From: Fragilaria crotonensis
Taxonomy: Eukaryota > Bacillariophyta > Fragilariophyceae > Fragilariales > Fragilariaceae
Assembly: GCA_022925895.1 (NCBI GenBank)
Contig: JAKSYS010000065.1
Location: 62,001 to 126,000, forward strand
Direction of reading: 5' to 3'
Length of the DNA: 64,000 bases
Below are positions 36,301 through 47,508 of this stretch, piece after piece (within the stretch, counting starts at the first letter, position 1; the number at the start of each line of letters is the position of its first letter). The notes under the pieces are model-generated. The model searched no databases and was not told where the DNA came from. It saw nothing but the letters and a program-made list of their open reading frames with translations. A program made the translations under genes and the position numbers.

Positions 36301-36613
36301 AAAAAGTGTTGTATCGAACCTCAGATGACATGAACTGACGCATGTAATCCTCAAAAGACTCAGCGCCATATGTGATTGGCGCATGGGAATTCATGGTCCT
36401 TCCTGACGCGTGCGTGTATTGCGTACGCGGAGTACCTGCCTCCTCCGTCTGGAACACAAGGCGGCCTCGTGGGCTGCGAGGCTCGGTGGATTCAGGTAAG
36501 ATGGAATTGTCACAATGTGCCTCTAGAAAACAAGCCAAAACCATTTTGACTACCTTGTTCGCAATGGCAAGCTTTCTGGATTGAAACGAGGTGGTAAGGT
36601 TGTCACTGCTCAA
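33368..36613 (-). pseudogene. LINE ORF1 region
   Basis: Three consecutive open segments: 36613-34739, 34763-34179 and 33967-33368. The first shows helical, hydrophobic stretches such as YMRQFMSSEVRYNTFLVNF. The last opens with a probable coiled coil (MVETVKTQMESSHDNVTNMN) and continues in a Ser/Thr-rich, acidic low-complexity tail. No CCHC knuckle or RRM is visible, so nucleic-acid binding cannot be assigned by motif. The first junction is a one-base loss. The first segment has no ATG at its left limit, so its start may be further upstream or lost at the junction with the DDE transposon. The role as LINE ORF1 rests on position. Confidence 0.6.
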
Positions 36614-36639
36614 AACAACAACAAAAAGATCTCAGATAA

Positions 36640-38578
36640 CCGTTGAACAACAGCTGCGCTGGCACACAGCAGTCGATTTTGCCTTAGCCGAGCAACTAAG
36701 ACTTAATCTTCCAGAAGAGGAGTTTGATGAAGTCAAGGAACACTTCTTCTGTAATATGGATGAGTCATCCTTACTCGCAAGTGATGGAACAGTAAGAGTG
36801 ATTGGAGCCGCAAGTAAAGCGAAGACAGAGAAGATAATGGAGGATTGCCGTGCATCCATAACTGTTCTACGAACTGGTGCAGCTGGAGGATTCTCAGGGC
36901 CGTGGATATTTCTTGCTGCTGGAAAGCAAATCACATGTCGGGCTCTCCGATCAATTGATGACAAGCCGGGTGTTCCACCGAATTCGAAGGTGTACATGAC
37001 CCCATCGGCTTACATGACCGATTCTGTGTATGCTGAGATTGCTCCGCAGCTTGCGGCTGGCATACGGAAAATGCCTCACATTTGTGAACATCCAGATTGG
37101 TGGGTTATTGTCTCCTTGATGGCTTCGGTAGCCATGTAAACGTCCATGAGGCTCAGGAAGCATTCTTTAATCAGAAGATAATGATCTTGAAGGAAGAAGG
37201 CGACACGTCACACTTGAATCAAGCATACGACCAGTCTGTCGCAAAGAATGACAAGGCAGGGATGCGAATGAACCTTGATTTGATTCGCCCCCATATAGGC
37301 GTTCGCCTCGATCAGTGGTATCTGATTAGTATTGCAATCGAGGCCTTGAAAAAGATCAAAGCATCGGCATGGATTGAATCATTCAAGAAGGTCAACCTAC
37401 ATCCAAGACACCGAGTCTCATTCGATGTCTGGTTGAAGAAGATTGATACTAAGCTGAGCAGCGGTGAGTTCTTTGCATCGCGAACAAGTCTATTCGATGC
37501 GATGCCTGCAGTGTGGAAGAATATGTCAGTCGAGGACCGCCATGCTGTTGTGTCTGTGATTGACAGCTTTAAGGATACCGCGTTGGATAAGCCAATTTGG
37601 ACAACAACAAATGTCTTACGTCCAGAAATACGTCCCTCGGTGATGTGGGAAAGCTTAGATGTTGTTACCTTGCTGCCAAGCGTGACCCTAGTGTGTTTGT
37701 CATCGATGACAACACCAACTCTCGACGATGTCCTCCTAACAACACGCCGGCCGCTGGTGCTAACTTGTGCTCTCTTCGCTCATCGTCGTCGTGCAATATC
37801 AATCAGATCGACAACGTCAGAGTGCAAGAAGCAAGTCAATCTCATATTGATACACTTTGTTGTTCGTGGAGACCCGCTGCCGTTGTTGAAAAATACAATG
37901 AAGCTCCAACTGATAAGAAAAATCAATTGATGTTCTTCCACCATATTACTAACTTTGTCGCTACAAAAGAGTCTCAAAACAGTCGGAATCTGGTACCGGC
38001 CGAATACTTGAATGTTGAAATAAATGCTGACCAAGTGGAGCTGCTGAAACCGACCCAGAAAAATGTGATGATGGGTTCTATTCTTAAGGACGCTGCTGGA
38101 AAGGGTGCTCGTCAATTGATTGCAAAACGAAGAATTGACATGATTGATGGAAACAGGGAGCTATAGTCGTTTGCTTAACTCAACTGGACGAATGGAGATG
38201 ATACGAGATGTGAATGCCCTTGCTGCTGCAGTGGCTGTGATAAGTAAGGAAAGGTTGACGAGAGAGCTCGTTCAAAGGAGACTGCAGATCAGAAAGCATT
38301 GAAGAAACTAGAAAACAGAAAGTAATAGAATTGGCAGAAGAAGCACAACGACGCGAGGTGATGCCCTTCCTTGAGGAATTGATGGGGCGCTTCGAGAGTG
38401 CTGGCAGTGACAACTTGGAAGGAGTCAAAGCACTTTCTGCAAACGTGCTCAAAGACATTCTTAAATTCTATTACGGTACCAGACTTAAGGGCATGGCAAC
38501 CATGAAGAAGCCCGACCTTGTCATTGAAGTCACAAACCAATTGATTGCTTCAAGAGACAGGACGGTAGCCTGTTAGCT
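36640..38578 (+). pseudogene. DDE transposase (pogo/DDE_1-like), left end missing
   Basis: The visible protein starts abruptly next to the LINE (TVEQQLRWHTAVDFALAEQ) without an N-terminal DNA-binding domain. The catalytic core shows FFCNMDESSLLASDG (first Asp), CLLDGFGSHVNVHEAQEAF (second Asp) and SHLNQAYDQSVAKNDKAG, with a candidate third acidic residue. This pattern fits pogo/DDE_1-type cut-and-paste transposases. The frame slips by one lost base near 37100 in GGTGGGTTATT. Further open segments (37597-38166 and 38331-38576) belong to the same product or a companion protein. The missing N-terminus was probably cut away where the LINE begins. No terminal inverted repeat was found. Confidence 0.72.
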
Positions 38579-40149
38579 AGCAATTACGTTTTTACTTTGC
38601 AGCATCTTGATTACGTTGTCTGCACTAGACTAGACTAGAAATAATCAGTTAGTTTTGGTCAAATTTTACCATAAGGAGTTGCTTTTTATTTGTTGTGTTC
38701 ACAGACATTGTTTAATGGCAGGGTCTCTCGTATCCAAATCTGCAATAATATCATGATCTTGGGTGACAGGGTAACCATGGGCTGTGGTGTCGATAATTTA
38801 ACTAGGCAAATCACCGCGGTGCCAACCAATTCAGGTGATTTGATTTGGGCCGAGATTCCCGAAAAAACGGTACTCAAAATTCTAAGATAACTGCCGACTC
38901 AAAATGGAAAACGAAATTAATTTTCAATAGATTTAAGCAATCTCTATCGAATGGCCTATTCAGATATTGAAATTTGCTGCATAGGAAAAACGTATGATTT
39001 TTGGAAAGTCCCGGTGGCCAATATGTCAGGTTGCTTCTAGTATTTCCAAGTTCAAATGGGGTTGTACAGTACGTAGTACGCATATGGTCCGAGTTCGTAC
39101 TGGTACGTAAGTATAAGGGTACCGGTACCGTACCGAGAGAATTACGTATCCAATTGTGACTTGTGCACTTGTGCAGCATTAGCAAATCGGATTGCTCAGC
39201 AGAGGCGTTCGCTTTGATGTATGATACAAATAGAGGCGTTGATTTTCGGCAGGCACATCCGACGTGTATCATTATTCATATACATGTCAAAAATACTTTT
39301 ATACGTTTCTTTAGTGCAATATAAAATAGGAACCGAAGTGGGAGTTCACGGGTACGTTGCTTCGAGACCTAAATCGCCAATTCAGAGAAAGCGTTGAGCG
39401 CGTTGAATTTAATGGAATTTTTATTAAAACATACGTGGAAGAAAAAAGACACATGAAACAGAAGAGAGTCTCCAGTCCGTTGGGATGCCAATCAAATCGG
39501 CAGCACGCCAGCCAGCAAATGAATTTTGCTGCACTCATCCCATTCCAAGGCCACTAAACACGAAGTGGCAATCCTCACCCCTTCATTATATCGAACGAGA
39601 CAAGTGCATCAACGCACTTCACAAGAACGTGTTGACTCAGTTGGTTTGAACTGCACAGTTTAGGTCGAGAGTGAACAGGTTGAGAATATCATGGCAGGTG
39701 TGTAAATGAGTACTCGGTGTAAATGCAACTTATTCGACGAAAATATGTGTTTTGTGAATGAAATTGGTGCGGACGGAACATTGAACCTCGTCAGATGATT
39801 ACCTGCATCCATGGCTCCTGCAATGTAGTGTTCGAGCGGCGTTTCAATCGATAGAGCCGTCGTTACTCCAAATCTCGGTCCTGGCAATCGGTAGCACGAC
39901 GAGTTTCCAAGTCCCATCCCCATAATTTGCGTGACATCACGAAATGTCTCCCGGACATCCGATTTTGTATGATTTTTTATTTAAAAAACGCAGGCCCCAA
40001 CGACGGAATTTGAATCGATCACCCGCGTCTTCCGTTGTGCTTTCAAACTGTACAGGCGTCCATGTACTTGTACCGTTTCTTTGAGGTTTCACCACCCAGC
40101 ACCCAGCATCTCTTCATATGCGTAGTGTAAACCATTTTCGCTGACTCTC
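38579..40149. other. Intergenic region with a GTAC-dense tract
   Basis: No gene is supported. A cluster of GTAC tetramers lies at about 39062-39142, with eight in roughly 80 bp, including GGTACCGGTACC. A stretch near 39985-40060 has weak tRNA-like character on the minus strand but lacks a paired acceptor stem. Confidence 0.5.
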
Positions 40150-40566
40150 TTGTTCTCTCTCCACTATCCACTTACTGCTGATTGTGTCCATCACTCTCTT
40201 CTGAATGATATTGGCGTAGGTCACAGCGTTCCAAAGGTCGAACAAACTTCAAGACAGCATCCGTCTCCTGGCAGGAATAGGGCTCCGGCTCTTCCTGTTG
40301 ATTCCGCTGCCAGAACCAAAGCGCCGACAACACCGAAACGCACGTCAAGGCAAAGTCGAGTGGCACCTGTCATAGAAAAGATTATGATGTCCAAAGGCGC
40401 CGAGAATGGTGAAGCTCGACGAAAAGTTGCTCGTAGAAATCGAGGAAACCTGAAAATTGATACGAAGGCAGAAGTTGTGTCGAACCTCGCTGTTCACACC
40501 CCTGCCACAGCGGCGTCGACGCCTTCTTATGGTACCCAAACGGCGTTCGTGGAGGCGGCGATTTAA
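40150..40566 (+). other. Open frame upstream of the phosphatase, disordered and basic
   Basis: 138 codons rich in Pro, Thr, Ala, Arg and Lys (APTTPKRTSRQSRVAPVIEK), with no domain. It stops about 200 bp before the phosphatase start, but a plausible coding stretch continues in the same frame past the stop (NEHIPDFITQTDKYGNATTP). It is probably the disordered N-terminal part of the phosphatase gene, separated by a sequence slip or intron I cannot place. It could also be a separate small gene. Confidence 0.4.
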
Positions 40567-40761
40567 GTCTCCTGGGGCGAGAAAGTCGCCTGTCAATCGA
40601 ATGAACATATTCCGGATTTCATAACACAAACGGACAAATATGGAAACGCTACTACGCCTCGGCTATCACCAGCGATTCAGGATGCGAAAAAGAACTTAGG
40701 GGTGACGATGGCGATAATTTGATATTGACCCTGCGAAACTCTTCTTGACAGCATCCGTCTC

Positions 40762-41541
40762 ATGTGTTGTTGTCTGGTGCCCGAGAGCGCGGTCATAACA
40801 AAACAGACACAATCCAACCTCCAAACGGTAGTTACAACTCAACTGACCGAGAAGGACAAGGAAAACGATACAGTGAGGCTGCTGCCACCGATTCATCCGG
40901 ACGACAGGGGCAAGAAATGTCTTGTACTGGACTTGGATGAGACGCTTGTGCATTCAAGCTTCAGGGCCGTTGCGGGCGCCGATTTTGTGATCCCTGTCCA
41001 GGTGGGTGATTATTTTTCTATCAAATATTCTACCTCCTTATTTCTTACATTCCTAACCGCTCTTACTTGCGACTACAGATCGAAGATGTGGTTCACTTTG
41101 TATACGTCGCGAAGCGACCTGGGGTCGACGAATTTTGCTAGAAATGTCGAAACACTACGAGATTATCATTTACACTGCATCTCTCAACAAATACGCGGAT
41201 CCTTTGCTCGATTTGCTTGATACTCACAAGGTGATTCGAACGAGATTATTCCGTGAATCTTGCGTGTATTTTGAAGGAAACTACGTCAAGGACATGTCTC
41301 TGATCAACCGCGACTTATCCCAATCCATTATTGTGGATAACTCACCGAATTCGTACGTGTTCCATCCTGAAAACGCGATTGACTGCTCGTCCTTTATCGA
41401 TGATCCCAATGATCGTGAGCTGGATCAGATTGGAGCATGCCTTGTAGGGACAAGGACGTGAAAGACGCGCAATGTATGCACAAGATGGAGGGAGGGCCTG
41501 ACGTAGATATCGGAGAAACGCTATCCCCTGAAAACCAATAA
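40762..41541 (+). CDS. SCP/FCP1-type (NIF) protein phosphatase
   Basis: The HAD-family phosphatase signature [15 protein letters not shown] (DxDxT, catalytic aspartates) is followed by the rest of a small C-terminal-domain phosphatase: [60 protein letters not shown] and [17 protein letters not shown]. Such enzymes dephosphorylate RNA polymerase II tails or related serine sites. A 77-bp GT-AG intron lies at 41002-41078. Two one-base losses interrupt the frame: a T-run at 41133-41136, and near 41450 just before [15 protein letters not shown]. The product would then end at 41539-41541. Both breaks look like sequence errors rather than decay. The N-terminus is uncertain. Confidence 0.8.
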
Positions 41542-41814
41542 GTGAAGGCCTGCCGGCACTAAAGTCATGAGAACAATTGAATTCTCACACTACCTGTAGC
41601 CATTTGCTCCTTCGATGTAGATGCTGTTGTTGAAGTAGGCAGGATTCTTCTTTAATTGAGATTGAGCAAGTAGATATACAACAGATACGATCACACAAGT
41701 CCAGGTGTCCTGTTCCCTAAGCTCCCACCACCCGCACTTCATCGAGCGGGGGTGCGCCTGTCTTCTTAATTCTATCCCACAGCAGATAGGGTTCGAAATG
41801 CTTGGAATAATTTT

Positions 41815-42231
41815 CTACTGGTTTTCCCCGGCATCTTCATCCAGTTCCTCGTCTTCGTCACCCTCCTCTCCTTCGTCGCTCTCTTCATCTTCCCCATCAT
41901 CCTCGGCCGCGTCGTCACCTGGGATGCCTCCAGTTTCGTGTTCTTCTCCCACGACTTTGGCGTCGTTCAACGAATCACTAACGGTCTCACTGGGATTCCT
42001 GTGGGATGGTTCGTTCAATTTGATCGGATTGACGGCATCCGACTCGGTTCCATTGTAAAGGTACAGTGCTCCCAAGGTTATGACGAGCAGCAACAACATT
42101 ATGATCCCAAACGCCGAGCTTGACATGGCACTCCCAGGCTTTTTGGCATATTTGTTGTCGTCTGGGTCAACCTTGGCTTTTGTATCTCCATCCTTGATAC
42201 CACTAGACGGTGTGGCTTCTTCGCTACTCAT
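41815..42231 (-). CDS. Small single-pass membrane protein with acidic tail
   Basis: 138 residues. The N-terminal 35 residues are polar, with no signal peptide. One transmembrane helix follows at about residues 40-60 (AFGIIMLLLLVITLGALYLY), then a polar stretch and a strongly acidic C-terminal tail (DEESDEGEEGDEDEELDED). The layout fits a signal-anchor protein with the acidic end across the membrane. I do not recognise a family. It converges with the phosphatase gene. An overlapping plus-strand frame at 41705-42058 is its shadow, being poly-serine in antisense. Confidence 0.65.
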   Translation of the reverse strand: MSSEEATPSSGIKDGDTKAKVDPDDNKYAKKPGSAMSSSAFGIIMLLLLVITLGALYLYNGTESDAVNPIKLNEPSHRNPSETVSDSLNDAKVVGEEHETGGIPGDDAAEDDGEDEESDEGEEGDEDEELDEDAGENQ

Positions 42232-42480
42232 ATTAGTGCCCGTAGTGTTGATGAGGTTGTCTCGATTCTAGTTCGACAGCTGACGAGGAGAAATACAGCA
42301 CCAGTACAATATAAGGTCGAGAGATTTGAACGTTAGTACAGTTGTACCTGGAGGCGGTATAACGAATCTACGAACTCAATGGAGTGGCAGAAGCTGGTAT
42401 GCATATAATCGAATCAACACAGAAGCACAAATAAAAAGGTTCTAATTTGGGAACCCTACTTCGCGCACCCGGCTACATGC

Positions 42481-42516
42481 AGTCCATAGTCCATAGTCCA
42501 TATGTCCATATGATAA
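42481..42516 (+). repeat. Short AGTCCAT tandem repeat
   Basis: Several units of AGTCCAT with drift, ending about 20 bp before the left terminal repeat of the Harbinger transposon. Confidence 0.6.
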
Positions 42517-42534
42517 ACCCGTTCTTTCTGTTGA

Positions 42535-42555
42535 GGCCGGTGCTTACAGAAAACA
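42535..42555 (+). repeat. Left terminal inverted repeat of Harbinger
   Basis: 21 bp, the exact reverse complement of 46784-46804. It is preceded by the target duplication TGA (42532-42534). Confidence 0.92.
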
Positions 42556-42856
42556 GTAGTGGACACACGGACGAGCCACACTCGACGTCACTTCGGTAAA
42601 AACACTATGCTTACAGCCTCCAAAGTCGACCCCGTTCTGATGTCGACTTCGGTGTGTCCGGGTCTTTTTCATCATTAAAACCAAACTCGACACCGTCAGG
42701 GTAAAGGACCCGGCTTCAAACCAAACCCGACACTGGAGTACTGTCTACCAGTCATGACATGAGTCAGTTTTAGTTCGATTGGCATGTTTTGCCAAATCAT
42801 ATCGTAATAGTATCATACTTCATTCCACTCCATTTCAAGCCATTTCTGAAGCGACC

Positions 42857-44700
42857 ATGGGGTTAGAAGCTTCAAGACTTCTTGCAATTGACATGCTGAA
42901 GGGTCTGTGTGATGGTGGTGTCAATGTTCCGCTGACAGAAGATGATTGTTTTGACAAAATGGCGAGATTGACAACGAGAAATTTGAAGAGTATCTCATGC
43001 AAGAAGATTATGAAGATGAAGAGAAGAGAAAGTTGTTCCTCGCTTTGGCGAACATGGTTGGAGAGAGCGCAAGGAAACGAAAGAGAGGTGCAATGGCGGA
43101 TGCTCAACGACGAATCCGCGCGGCAAAGAAAACTCGAGTTGCGCGCTCGAGGTGGTACACTGATCCAGTGACACGCGTCAAGCGCAAGAAGACGCCCAAA
43201 ATGAGCGCATGGTGGGAGGATTTCATTCAGGATCCGCGACCTGAAGATAAGCATTGGGCCAAGGAGTTCAGACAAAATTTCCGCCTACCATATGCGTCGT
43301 ACGTGATGCTTCTTGATATGATATCATCGGACGCAAGCATAGGGTTGTTTGACCGATGGATCAAGGCGTATGAGAGAAAGCACAACAACAAAAACAAAAA
43401 GGTTTCGCCAATTGAACTGCTTCTCTTGGGTTCACTTCGTTATCTGGGAAGAGGATGGACGTTTGACGACATGAAGGATGTGACATACATCAGTCGCGAC
43501 GTCCATCGTAAGTTTTTTCATCAATTTATGAAGTTTGGAGCGAAGGTACTGTACCCAATGTATGTGTCTACACCACGTACGGTCGAGGAACTGAGGGAAT
43601 GCGAGCGTGAATACAGTATAGCGGGTTTTCCTGGTTGCATTGGTAGCACCGATGCAACCCATATTCCTCTGGAGAAGGTTTGTATGTCGATGCGCCAAGC
43701 GCACCTTGGCCACAAGTCAAAAGTGACGATGCGGACGTACAATTTGACCTGCAATCATCGTAGAAAGATCCTGCATACAACAGAGGGCCACCCTGCAAGG
43801 TGGAATGACAAGACTTTGATTCGTTTCGATAATTTTATGACAGAGCTTCGCGATGGAGCATTGAACGAAAATTTGACTTCGAGTTGAGGACGCAACAAGG
43901 AATGACGAGTGACGACGATGGTGAGGACAGGACACTCAAGCTCAGAGGTGCCTACGTAATTGTTGACAATGGGTATCTGAGTGGTCAACCACAGTGCCGC
44001 CATTGAAAGCATCCTGCAACCGATCCGAGTTGAGGTTTTCGCAGTGGCTTGAATCGATGCGAAAAGATGTTGAGTGCACGTTCGGAATTTTGAAGGGCGT
44101 TGGAGGATTCTGAAGTCGGGCATCAGATTGTACAATACGGAAATTGCCGACAACATCTGGCTCACATGTTGTGCTTTACACAACATGCTACTTGATGTTG
44201 ACGGCCTCAGCAAGTCGTGGAACAATGGCGTTCGCTCACGTTGGGAGTTGGAAACTGGCGAGTTCGGAGCCGACGATATCCCGTTTGCGATCCATAGATT
44301 GGTGGATCCCACGGGTACTGAGGAGTTCCGTTTGCGCCAGTACGATAGATCGCGCTTTGGTTATCAACGCCCGCCGACTCTAGTAAGTGATAATGAGGAC
44401 GAGGAGGATAACGACGGTGGGGATGAAATGAGCGAAAACGATTGTAATCGCAGTCACCAGCACGACCGTCGCAATCGTCGAATCGGACGAAATCACAGCA
44501 GCGCGACCGCATCATCTCGAACAATGCGACGAGGACGAATCGAATCGGGAACGGCAGTGAATGAACTGAACTTCTTTCAGTTCCGTTCGCTTCTAATCGA
44601 CAATTTCAACATTCGTTTTCACGAAAACAATGTCCAGTGGCCGAGGAGGCTAGCTCATTCGACACCTAGACATGTTCCTGTTCTGATTGATGTGGCGTGA
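42857..44700 (+). pseudogene. PIF/Harbinger transposase (DDE_Tnp_4)
   Basis: The likely start is the ATG at 42857 (MGLEASRLLAIDMLKG). A region rich in basic residues follows (RIRAAKKTRVARSRW), then the conserved ELLLLGSLRYLGRGWTFDDM. The catalytic triad is visible: GCIGSTDATHIPLEKV (first Asp), AYVIVDNGYL (second Asp) and LESMRKDVECTFGILKGRWR (Glu). Three single-base losses split the frame: an A-run at 42956-42959, a T-run at 43872-43874 and a G near 43981. Allowing for them, the product is about 610 residues. The C-terminus is acidic, then RG-rich. It cuts and joins the element ends, with the companion protein as probable DNA-binding partner. Confidence 0.88.
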
Positions 44701-44796
44701 ACGCAATCGTCATACTATTTGTACTTGTCGTAGTCTAGTATAACTACCATTTGCACACCTACTACTTCGTGTATCCCCTTCCCTAGTATTGTTACT

Positions 44797-46620
44797 TCAC
44801 CTATAGTTGTAGTCGCCATTGCGAATCCTCGTTTGACTCGCTGGCGTTTCATTGTCGAAGCAAGTCTTGCACCACGGATTGTTTTGCAATCCTCGATTTG
44901 TATCGCAACAAACGGAACACACTCGAACTCGCTTGCACTTCAAGCAAGTATGGTTAGACGGCATCAAATTGCATTCCGTGCAAGTACTAGTCGTGATACT
45001 CATTGGGGTGTTTGCTCGAGGAGTGCTTTTGTTTCCGTCAGCGTCATCATTCTTAGTATCATTCGTCAGCAGCCTAGTGATCCTATCATTTCCGCCACGA
45101 CCACTACCATTCTCATTGTCTTCACTTGTACTGCTTTCGATTCCACTGCTCCCGAAACTACCACTTGTTCCAATCATTGGAGTCGCCATTTCAATACTCA
45201 ACTTGACCGTGCTACGTTTTTCCTCCAACACCCGACTTTGTCGATCGCACTCAGATTGTTGTTGCTTCTCAAGTTCAAGTTCAAGCTTCTCAACTTCGTC
45301 TTCATTGCTTTGCATCTTTTCCAGCAATACGTCATCAGGCTTCTTCCTGAACTTGGACGAGAGTGTGAGCTGCTGGAGTATCACTTCCCTTTTCCCACGA
45401 CGCGCGGCAAGTTTGTCCCGAATAATACGAAGACGCATACTATGATGCTGCTTCTCTTGTTTCTCCAAGGCCTCGGCCTCAAGGTGCTTCAGAGTATCTT
45501 TCCAGAGATCCAATTCGACAGCATTCTCAGGTGGTTGCATCACGTCTATCTCACGTTTTTTGCCACGTCGATTGTCGACAGGAGGCATACTTGCTGCCAT
45601 CGCCGCCTTTCGCATTGCGGTCCGAGTATGAGTGCCACGTCCAAATGACGTATCAACTTTGGACTCATTGAAAGCATAGAGGCCATCGCTGCCCCATCCT
45701 GAATCGGTATGCCCCCAAAGAGCCCATGCCAAGAAGCCGACGCCGAATTTGAAATATGGATTTTCTCTGTCCCCTCTTGTCGACTTGTTGTCTCGCCGAT
45801 GCCGCAGCAGTAATTTCCGGCAAAGTCGCTGCAACTGATGGAGTGTCGTCTGTCGTTGTCGTTATTGTCCTCGCCGGTGCGTTCATCGTCATCACAGTTG
45901 GTCCACTCACCATCGCAGTTTCTTGCATTCCCTAGGTTGTCGTGCCTTTCTTCTCGTTCAAATTCCATCTGATCGCATCAAGGCACCATAGGATGTAGTC
46001 ATCCCAGTTTGTACCCGATGGAAAATCTCCGTCTCGGTATGGAGACCCCGGTGCTGTCACAAGCGCCATCATCTTCTTACACGTTTGCACCGCCTGTAGT
46101 GCCCTTTTGTGTAATGTCCGACCCGTAATCTTTGTGGTGTTTGTGAAATTCCTCTGCAACAAGAGGTCCTTGGTGATGGAAGTTGGTCCGACAAATATAT
46201 GAAGCCCTTTTGTCGATGCAACTTTGTGGCATCGTTAGAAAAATCTGACCTGATTCGTCAGGTTCAGATGAGGTAAATAAACCCGCAAACCTGCCCAACC
46301 CATTGACGAACTGATCAAGGTAGCAGATGGATTCTGGGTCATGTTGCCGCCAAAGTTATCAATTATAATCTTGGCTTGCTCCATTTCAGTCATTGAGTCT
46401 CCTCCTGGACAATTTCAGGGGAATCGTAGCATGCCAACGCGATTGTAGTCTGTATCTCAACCAATAGCGCCTTCGTGACGTTAGTGCCGATTCGTTTGCT
46501 TGCTCGACATGGCGCGCCGAACTTAGATGGTTGATGGATTTTGTGTTCTGCAGATCTTTCGTCAAAGTATGTTCCATCGAAACACATGAACAAATTGGTA
46601 TTGTTCCTACGCAACGTGGT
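44797..46620 (-). pseudogene. Harbinger companion protein, Cys-rich C-terminus
   Basis: A minus-strand coding region in several neighbouring frames, all offset by one lost base. N-terminal segments include YFDERSAEHKIHQPSKFGAP near 46550 and MPQSCIDKRASYICRTNFHH near 46210; WDDYILWCLDAIRWNL near 46000 could be part of a helical DNA-binding domain. The last segment (45834-44797, 345 codons) holds a charged coiled-coil region (NEDEVEKLELELEKQQQSE) and a cysteine cluster (CTECNLMPSNHTCLKCKRV, then CSVCC and WCKTCF) that probably binds zinc. Harbinger elements usually encode a Myb/SANT-like partner here; I cannot confirm a Myb domain. Confidence 0.6.
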
Positions 46621-46783
46621 TCAACGGCTCGTCGGCAACACTAATACTCATCGCTATAGAAGAAATATAAAATTAAAGAAAGTACATAGGGAAATTGAAA
46701 TTGGTTCACATCGGAGTTCTGTAAGCAACTGATTTTGTTGCGCGGAAGGAATCTGACGTCGAGTTTGGTTCGGGAAAATTCTG

Positions 46784-46804
46784 TGTTTTCTGTAAGCACC
46801 GGCC
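46784..46804 (-). repeat. Right terminal inverted repeat of Harbinger
   Basis: 21 bp, the exact reverse complement of 42535-42555. It is followed by the target duplication TGA (46805-46807). Confidence 0.92.
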
Positions 46805-46807
46805 TGA

Positions 46808-47508
46808 ATTGAAAAAAACGAAAAACCCAACACCCAACGTGCTGGTACAGTACCAGTACCTGGTACTGGTAACTCAAAACCGCGTTCCGACTGTTGCATG
46901 ACTAACAGTACCGGTAGGGACAAGGTGTATGCAATAATGTCGTGTATTTTATGAAATACTTGTACCGTACGCAGCCCACAGTCAAAATTCATCAGCGTCT
47001 GCCGATCCTGCGAATTCGCAGCAGAAGTCTGCTGTAAACAACGCATACAATGCTACTGTAGTACTACAGTACTCCGGATTACTACGGTAGCTACGGTAGA
47101 GGACAGTAGGTCGACGGCATATCACACAGTCACACAGCACACAGCACACAGAGAATCGGTTCGAGAAGGGGAAACGTGATACTACGTACTCCGAGTACAT
47201 AGTCACTTATTTTAGACTAAAGAAAAGTACAGTGTACAATACTCCAAGTATGCTATATCTGAAACCTTGGTATGTCCTCTACTACTCTATATATATATGA
47301 TAGGAGACTTTTACGCGTGGTGATACGCGGAGTATGTTATTATGTGTATGCTCCTACCTGGTATGATATGGCGACAGGCGACTGACAAGTCAAATCTGTG
47401 GTGCGCACACGTAAACAGCGTCTTCCTCTTTTCTCTGGACATCCAAAACAGTTCCCATTTCCCATTGCAACCACACTTCCGTTATTGACGTATGCGTCAA
47501 CCTCAACC
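46808..47508. promoter_or_regulatory. Upstream region of the coiled-coil gene, GTAC-dense
   Basis: No gene is supported. There are many GTAC and TACTGTA motifs (near 46850-46920 and 47050-47110) and a TATATATATA stretch at about 47288-47298, some 210 bp upstream of the start codon. Promoter function is inferred from position only. Confidence 0.35.

Larger units (their letters stand above)
21187..36613 (-). mobile_element. LINE (non-LTR retrotransposon) with APE endonuclease, RT and RNase H, split by a copia insertion
   Basis: Read on the minus strand, ORF1-like regions (36613 to 33368) are followed by an AP-endonuclease-like domain, a reverse transcriptase and an RNase H domain, ending in a C-terminal tail. 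About 8.9 kb belongs to the LINE; the rest is a copia element at 21359-27886. The coding frame runs up to the copia 3' LTR and resumes on the far side, ending at a stop at 21236-21238. ORF2 carries three single-base frame breaks and ORF1 about three. All ORF2 breaks have the same polarity, loss of one base. No poly(A) tail or target duplication was identified. Confidence 0.88.
42535..46804. mobile_element. PIF/Harbinger DNA transposon, structurally complete
   Basis: Perfect 21-bp terminal inverted repeats at 42535-42555 and 46784-46804, beginning GGCCGGTGCTTACAG, are flanked by TGA on both sides, the 3-bp duplication typical of the superfamily. Subterminal sequence is also partly mirrored (ACTCGACGTCA near 42589; TGACGTCGAGT near 46753). 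Inside are a plus-strand transposase and a minus-strand companion gene in convergent orientation, as in other Harbinger elements. Total length is 4,270 bp. Both genes carry one-base losses, so activity cannot be judged from this sequence. Confidence 0.92.

Noticed and set aside
39985-40075. tRNA-like stretch on the minus strand (a TTCAAAT loop and a possible TGA anticodon loop)
   Set aside because: No matching acceptor stem, D-arm or well-paired T-stem could be drawn. At best it is a tRNA-derived remnant.
41705-42058. Plus-strand frame with a poly-serine run
   Set aside because: It is the antisense of the acidic tail of the small membrane protein at 41815-42231.
44833-45648. Plus-strand frame of 271 codons opposite the Harbinger companion gene
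   Set aside because: It mirrors the minus-strand coding sequence, with Ser/Leu-rich translation of antisense acidic codons. The minus strand holds the cysteine cluster and coiled coil.
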